A DNA stretch of 24,266 nt from contig JAAAJB010000541.1 of the NCBI GenBank assembly GCA_016098155.1, forward strand, positions 1 to 24,266. Direction: 5' to 3'. A program made the position numbers and the translations under genes. The notes beneath the pieces are model-generated. The model was not told where the DNA came from, searched no databases, and saw only the letters and a program-made list of their open reading frames with translations. Positions 18,877 to 24,266 of the stretch are shown in pieces. The stretch is from Actinomortierella ambigua. Lineage: Eukaryota; Mortierellomycota; Mortierellomycetes; Mortierellales; Mortierellaceae. Within the stretch, counting starts at the first letter, position 1. Every line of letters starts with the position of its first letter.

Positions 18877-21237
18877 ATGGTAATCATGGCGGCAGTCTGT
18901 CTATCTATTCTCCTTCCCGAGCCATGTTGCTCAAGGCACCCCTGCAAGCTGACCTCTCTCTCTCTATCTCCCTCTCTCTGCCTCTTATAGTCTTCCCTCT
19001 CTGTAGGCTTGCCCATTGGCGCAGGCGCATATGGAAGTGTCTACCACGCCTTTTGGCAGGGACGAAAAGTCGCCATCAAAAAGTTTACGGTGACCCTGGC
19101 TGACGCAGCCCGAGAGAGCGCCATCGAGCGAGAAATCCGTCTGCTCGAAAGCCTCCGCGACAAACACATCATTCAGTTTTACGGCACAGCTGAACACGAA
19201 GGTCGGCTGGTCCTGGTGATGGAGTATGCCGAGGGTGGAAGCCTGGAAGGGGCCATCCAAGGCGGTACCTTGGACTGGCCTGCCAAGGAGCGCATTGCAC
19301 AGGAGGTCGCGCGAGGGCTGGCCTACATCCACCACATGGGGGTCGTCCATCGCGACCTCAAGAGCATGAACGTCCTTCTCACACGCCATATGGAGGTCAA
19401 GCTTTGTGATTTTGGCCTCGCCACCGTCAAGATCCGGTCATCGTCCATGTCGACCTCATCCAAGGGCACGACTCGCTGGATGGCCCCAGAGCTGTTCACG
19501 GCCAGACCAAAATACTCGACCAAGTCGGACGTGTTTGCACTAGGGATGGTCATGTGGGAGATGGCCGCTAATTGCACCATCCCCTTTCAAGAGCAAATCG
19601 ACAACTATACCGTCATTAGCCTCGTCAAGGCTGGCGAGCGAGAGGAGCTACCGGAGGACACACCGTCTGACTATCGCCAGTGGGTCGAGCGGTGCTGGGA
19701 TCAAGATCCAGCCGAGCGGCCCGAAGCCGGTGAGATGGTCACAAAGGACGTCGAACAATCCCCCGTCAACGTACACCGCATTGCAGGCTGTGGATCGACC
19801 GTGCATGTCACAGCGACTATGACTGGTGGCCTGGTTTTCTTACCATCGCCGCGATCGCTATTGTCTGATGGGGACCCAAGCGAGACTGAATATGCCCCCC
19901 ACACTGCCAACACCACCACCACTCTGGATATCGACGAGGTCGATGCACTCTTAACAAGGGCCAATGCCGGCGACTCACAGGCGCAGTTAGACCTCGCCGT
20001 CAAATACGAAAAGGGCATCGACGTCGATCAGGACGACGCCGAGGCGTTCAAGTGGTACCTTCGCGCAGCCGCGCAGGGCTCGACAGAGGCACAGTATCGG
20101 GCCGGGGACTCGTTCCGGACTGGTCGCGGCACAAACAAGAACGACACCGTCGCGGCCTATTGGCTACAACAGGCGGCCGAGAGTGGGCACGCCCTTGCAC
20201 AGTACGGGCTTGGCAGGCTGTACATGCACGGTGTGGGCGTTGTGGAGCGCGATGACGAACAAGCGGCGGCATGGTTCCGCAAGGCGGCCGAGCAAGGGGA
20301 TGCGGTCGCCGAGTGTAGTCTTGGATGCATGTACATGAATGGGCAAGGGGTCGAGCAGGATTATGACGAGGCCCTGACCTGGTTCCGCAGGTCGGCCGAG
20401 CAAGGGAATGCGTCGGCCTGGCTCAATCTGGGGAGGGTGTACTATAATGGCCATGGCGTCCCGCAAGACTATGACGAGGCCGTGGTGTGCTATCGCATGG
20501 CGGCTGACCAAGGCAACAACACTGTTGCACAGAACACGCTAGGGTGGATGTACCTGAACGGTCATGGTGGCGTCGAACGCGACTTTGGCCTGGCATTGTC
20601 GTATTATCGCAAGTCGGCCGAGCAAGGCGATGCCGTGGCCGAGTGTAGTCTTGGGTGGATGTGCCAGAATGGGCATGGGGTCGAACAAGACTGTGACCAG
20701 GCAGTGTCGTGGTACCGCAAGTCGGCCGACCAAGGGAATATGAGGGCGGAATGCAGTCTTGGATGGATGTATCAGAACGGCCATGGCGTCGAACAGGATT
20801 TTGGTCAGGCCTTGTCGTGGTATCAAAAGTCGGCGGATCATGGGAGTGCCATGGCCCAGTGCCACCTTGGGTGGATGTACCAGAATGGGCTGGGTGTCGA
20901 GTGTGACTATGGCCAGGCTGCATTATGGTTTCACAAATCGGCCGACCAAGGGAATGTCGTCGCGCAAAATAACCTTGGGTGGATCTATGAGAATGGCTAT
21001 GGCGTTGAACAGGATTTTGCCCAGGCTGCATCGTGGTATCGCCGGTCCGCTGAACAAGGCCATCCCGATGCGCAGTACAACCTTGCGTTGATGTACCAAA
21101 ACGGCCATGGTGTTTCCAAGGACATTCAGCAATCGGAGCAATGGTGCCGCAAGGCTGCCAGTCAAGGACATGCCTCCGCCATAGATCAGCTCAGAAATGT
21201 CGAGGAACAAATAGAGTCATCGTTGTTTATTCGTTGA
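18877..21237 (+). CDS. TKL-type protein kinase with eleven C-terminal Sel1 repeats
   Basis: The model is ATG at 18877-18879, intron 18880-18990 (donor GTAATC, acceptor TTATAG), then one exon 18991-21237, about 749 aa. No other in-frame ATG precedes the glycine loop. Kinase motifs: IGAGAYGSVY loop, VAIKKF (K31), HRDLKSMNVLL (D123), DFG (D141), and RWMAPELF at the P+1 loop, with the WERCWDQDPAERP end near residue 245. All catalytic residues are present. HRDLKSxN and GTxRWMAPE are typical of tyrosine-kinase-like (TKL) kinases, which mostly phosphorylate Ser/Thr. From about 328 to 733 there are eleven 36-residue Sel1 repeats (A-x-x-x-LG-MY-NG-GV-x-D-x-x-A--WY-KSA-QG). Sel1 solenoids bind partner proteins. 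Kinase-Sel1 fusions are expanded in Mucoromycota, probably as signalling scaffolds; that role is inferred. No membrane segment is seen, so it is likely cytosolic. Confidence 0.9.
19968..21183 (+). repeat. 108-bp tandem coding repeats (Sel1 units)
   Basis: Eleven units of about 108 bp encode the Sel1 repeats. Units between about 20280 and 21060 are the most alike at DNA level (shared blocks such as CTTGGGTGGATGTA and GTCGAACA), which suggests recent duplication or gene conversion in the middle of the array. Two units carry single-codon insertions (near 20515 and 20570). The outer units are older and more diverged. Confidence 0.88.
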
Positions 21238-21659
21238 TAGTAGTTGTGACATATCATGATGTTCTTTTTTTTTTTGGTGGTGGTATCCGCGAGTGATGTG
21301 CCGACATTGGTCAACAAAAAACAAGCTTCGCAGCTCTCCCCAATAGTAAGTTACTCCATGGCTCTCCGGTCTTCGACCAATGATGTCTAATGCATGTCGC
21401 CCCTGATGCCCTCCCATTAAATGCTGTCAGTTTATATTACATACTCGCAATCTACAGCATCCACATTGGAAAGCGTCTTCTCTTCTGAAGACTACATATT
21501 TACACACGTAGCCTAGTTACAACTATCGACGCCGTGTATTTTCTTTGCAATAAACAACCGCTATGGAGAAAGAAATCACTCTGTCATGATCGTTCTCTTC
21601 TCAGCACACAGCTGGGTAGCCAAGGTTGCCAAGGTATATAAAAAGTCTTGTACGTGGAG
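21238..21659. other. kinase 3' region and spacer
   Basis: No gene was recognised. An AATAAA hexamer at 21549-21554 lies 312 nt past the kinase stop, which is rather far for its polyadenylation signal. A TATATAAAAA box at 21636-21645 precedes the frame starting at 21660 and could be the old promoter of the decayed gene downstream. Confidence 0.45.
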
Positions 21660-23548
21660 ATGTTTATGGAGAGAAGAGCGAGATTAGTGCAAATTGAGAA
21701 AATTCATGACCAAGTCAATGCTCTCTTTCTAAACAAACTTGTACAAGAGAATCACAGTTCGAACATTTGGTATTTGGGACACGACCATACGCGACCTCAG
21801 GAAGGCCACAATAGCCCAACCCCAACAGCAGTACCCTATAGCTGCTGTATTATTATTAAATTACTGCGCACCGATATCCAAGGCCTAACTGAATTGCAAC
21901 TTGAAGCCAAACACCTCTCCAGCGGAACCACCACAAAACTGACCACAGTTATGACCTCGCATGGAACACGAATGATGTCTTGGTCATCAGCCACAAATAT
22001 ATTCAAATCCTTCATGGTACATCGTTCAGGGCTCGATTAAGGTCGTGAGGGTCACTGGCGCCTTACATTGCCCAAACCCTGATTTCCTCGAGTGAAGAAA
22101 GGTCAAGCTAAATACAGCTGCGACGACCCAAAGTCTGCTATGGATTCGTGAAGACCAGCAGCCCACTCTCGTGTTTCATCAAGGATTCCCCCTCCCCCTC
22201 CCCCATGGACACTGTAAATGATGTCACTTGGGCTCACCCGCGCGCAAGTAGAGATCGCAATTTGTGCTTTACGTCGATGACCAGCAGTCCGAGAAGAGGC
22301 TCTCCACCGCTCGCCATTGCGAGTCTACTCGACAGGCTGTCCTTCCATTGGCTCCAAAGGCACTCGAGGGCCATTCAGACTCGAGTCCACTAGTGGCAAA
22401 AGGCTGATAAGTTGCTGATGTCTGCCAATTCCCAGTAAAATAAATTCGGGCCCCGATTTCAATCAGCGTCTTCAAGACCAACCAACTCCACCTTCAAGGA
22501 GCCTGAGTGGCCCAAGCTCGTCCCAGCCGAACGTACAGGAGCGCGCTACTTTCTAATTTCCGCGTTCAAAGGCATGATCGTCAATTACCCTATTTTAACC
22601 TTTTGTGGAGCGACATGCAACACAAAAAGACCTTTCTATTGGCGAGTTGGAAAGCTGCCTGAAGACGTGCCTTCAAAGAGTTACAGTAGATTGTCGGTCC
22701 CTTGTGAATAAGGGAGAATTCCACAGAATACTGGAAGGAGCTGACGAAAGACCAATACTGCGAGCGCACCTATCCTGAATCTCAAACGTAAGCATGGCCA
22801 TAAGTACCTAAAGCAGCACAATCACTACTCTCGGATTATGACGGACAAGCTGAAAGACATTGAGCAGGTCAATCGTAAGTAGCTGTTCTATACTTTAATG
22901 AAAATGTTTGCCATAAGAGGTTTTGTTTTCTAACCTTGCTCGCTCAACCTCAGTGAATGTTCAAAAGGTCTGCCCTCACCGTCAGAAGTCCTCTTACTCT
23001 TAACCAACCGTCACCTCCTCAGCTCTTGATTCCCCTCGAGCCTTATTGCTACCTGTCACCAACTACAGTTTCTACACGCCAAGAAAAAAAATCGTCTTTG
23101 AACACCAGCTCAAACAGCATCCAGCTCGGGCGATTGTGGGATAATATCTCTGAACAAGGTCGAGAGAGTGCTCAACCCCGAAGCTGAAGAATGGATCCCT
23201 TCTCGACAGGCATATTTTCGAGTTCGCTACTTGAAGATGGCAATCGGATTTACTCCAGAGGTAACAGCAAATCTTTTTTTTATATACGGCATCATCAATA
23301 TTGGCAGGTGCGCTCAGTACAAAAGACTACTCTTTGCATTGTGGTCCCTATCCTGGCAGATGATCCGAAACTAACATTGGCACTACATACGTTGTATACC
23401 CAAAAGTAATGTAGACATATAATCAGCTGCTTTTTTTTGCCTCGCACGAATCCGTATCCTCAGACAACAACGACGCACCCCGGTCTTCCATTTTTATATC
23501 GCCGACATCGCTCCAGAAGGCTATGTACCTAACCTTTTCTTCGCGTAG
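21660..23548 (+). pseudogene. decayed multi-exon gene, possible P-loop NTPase relic
   Basis: Coding-like blocks are broken by stops and frame shifts but carry credible introns. An open block at about 22440-22716 includes KEPEWPKLVPAERTGARYF. Intron 22875-22953 (GTAAGT, CTAAC branch site, CAG) joins KDIEQV|NLNVQKVCPH. Intron 23261-23307 (GTAACA to GGCAG) joins AIGFTPE|VRSVQKTTL. Intron 23406-23463 (GTAATG to CTCAG) joins LALHTLYTQ|KQQRRTPVFHFY and leads to a TAG at 23546-23548. Phases agree at all three. Between them are stops near 22715, 22998 and 23135. A block near 22258 reads FVLYVDDQQSEKRL, like a Walker B strand. In Mucoromycota this might be one of the large NTPase families linked to Crinkler-type proteins, but that is a weak guess. 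A 126-codon frame (21660-22040) may be its first exon. It could also be a live gene with more introns than I can place. Confidence 0.4.
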
Positions 23549-24266
23549 TCGGGGGAAGGGCTACCAACCAAAACACCACAGACACCCCCATGCTCACACC
23601 AACACACACTCTCAAGCCTGCAAAAACAAGGTCAAGGATCAGGCTGCCCCACCCGCCGGATTTTCTTTTTGGTTGCCACGTGAGATGATCGTCGAAAACC
23701 CTCCCAGACGCTGACACCTTCAAGGGAGAAGAGATCCGTAAAGGAGCTCGAACATCATTCTCACGACCGTACGTTTAAGCCGATACCAGCTCACGGCGCT
23801 CTATGTGGTGAATAAAACCGACTACAGGATGAATGTGCATGGATTGGCTGCTGAACCAAACGCAAGGATTATTAGGGAGAGCTGTCTGCAGATTGGTATG
23901 CTAGTCCTGCGTACCATGGTCAGACCACAGCCCCCCCCCCTTTTTTCACTCTACAACATTCACGACATTCACCACATTCACATCCCACATATCTTTATAA
24001 TACACATTGCTGTAGTTTGATTGCAAGTGGCATATAAGCCATGTCGGTTTTTACTTGAAGCGGGGGGGGGGGCAGAAAGCGACAAGGGAGTGTATCCAGG
24101 CAAAGATAAGCAGAGAGATAGTGGAGAGGTAGCAACAAATACAGAAGAAGCAAGAGAGAGAGAGAGGATGCATTAGCCACTCAGCACCTGCATGGAAAAA
24201 TGTGCATGGGAGGATAGGACTCTGGAAGTGTTTGAGAAGCGCGCAGAAAAGGAGAGATATGATGTC
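23549..24266. other. gene-free right end
   Basis: No gene was recognised. A coding-like plus block around 23780-23920 (reading RLSRYQLTALYVVNKTDYR) ends near a C-run at 23932-23940 and has no known motif. A G11 run lies at 24062-24072 and an (AG)n tract near 24152-24166. Confidence 0.45.

Noticed and set aside
18877..18990. Reading from ATG 18877 straight into the kinase as a signal-peptide-like leader
   Set aside because: The frame is open and looks hydrophobic, but it ends in a TAG at 18988-18990, which forms the splice acceptor; the leader is better explained as an intron.
20423..21031. Minus-strand frame of 202 codons over the kinase gene
   Set aside because: It is antisense to the Sel1 repeats and stays open because the 108-bp coding repeat lacks antisense stops in that frame. 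Its product is a repetitive mirror of the array with no domain.
19968..21183. Regular repeats that could be mistaken for a CRISPR-like or satellite array
   Set aside because: The 108-bp period encodes a clean Sel1 solenoid in one frame within a kinase gene; there are no unique spacers and the organism is eukaryotic.

Overview
The window looks like nuclear DNA of a filamentous fungus. Genes are split by short GT-AG introns (about 50-360 bp) with fungal-type donors (GTAAG, GTATG, GTAATG), and they lie on both strands without operons. The mix of a Sel1-repeat protein kinase, a Crypton-type tyrosine recombinase with a GCR1_C tail, a secreted GH25 muramidase and a RCHY1-type CHY/RING ligase suggests an early-diverging fungus, most likely Mucoromycota (Mortierellaceae-like). 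The lineage is inferred from gene content; there is no rRNA or marker gene here to prove it.

Positions 1-5040 form a compact block of conserved housekeeping genes. An acyl-CoA-binding-domain gene (minus, 759-38) and a VFA1-like gene (plus, 1048-2040) diverge from a 288-bp shared promoter. VFA1 then converges on a five-exon RCHY1-like E3 ubiquitin ligase gene (minus, 5038-2239). All three were rebuilt by joining exons across splice sites that keep both the reading frame and the domain.

Positions 5040-14600 are gene-poor and repeat-rich. They hold a decayed Ty3-type integrase (about 6410-6960), one intact intronless secreted GH25 lysozyme (8195-8857), and a cysteine-rich secreted protein built from two modules with different minisatellite-encoded linkers (12840-11836, minus). 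A diverged segmental duplication (9878-11060 versus 12785-14232) also lies here; its left copy still carries a short broken remnant of the cysteine-rich gene's signal-peptide region.

Positions 14600-21240 hold two large plus-strand genes. The first is a roughly 1087-aa Crypton/Ndc10-like tyrosine recombinase with a C-terminal GCR1_C domain. The second is a roughly 749-aa TKL-type protein kinase fused to eleven Sel1 repeats. In both, the best gene model places an intron directly after the ATG start codon.

Positions 21240-24266 hold a decayed multi-exon gene (about 21660-23548) with at least three splice-competent introns but several frame breaks. A Walker-B-like motif hints at a P-loop NTPase, though this is weak. 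No rRNA, tRNA, CRISPR array or bacterial-type operon was seen. The window reads as ordinary conserved genes beside a fast-evolving accessory compartment; the most unusual items are the two-linker secreted protein with its decayed sister locus, and the recombinase with an altered HxxR box.
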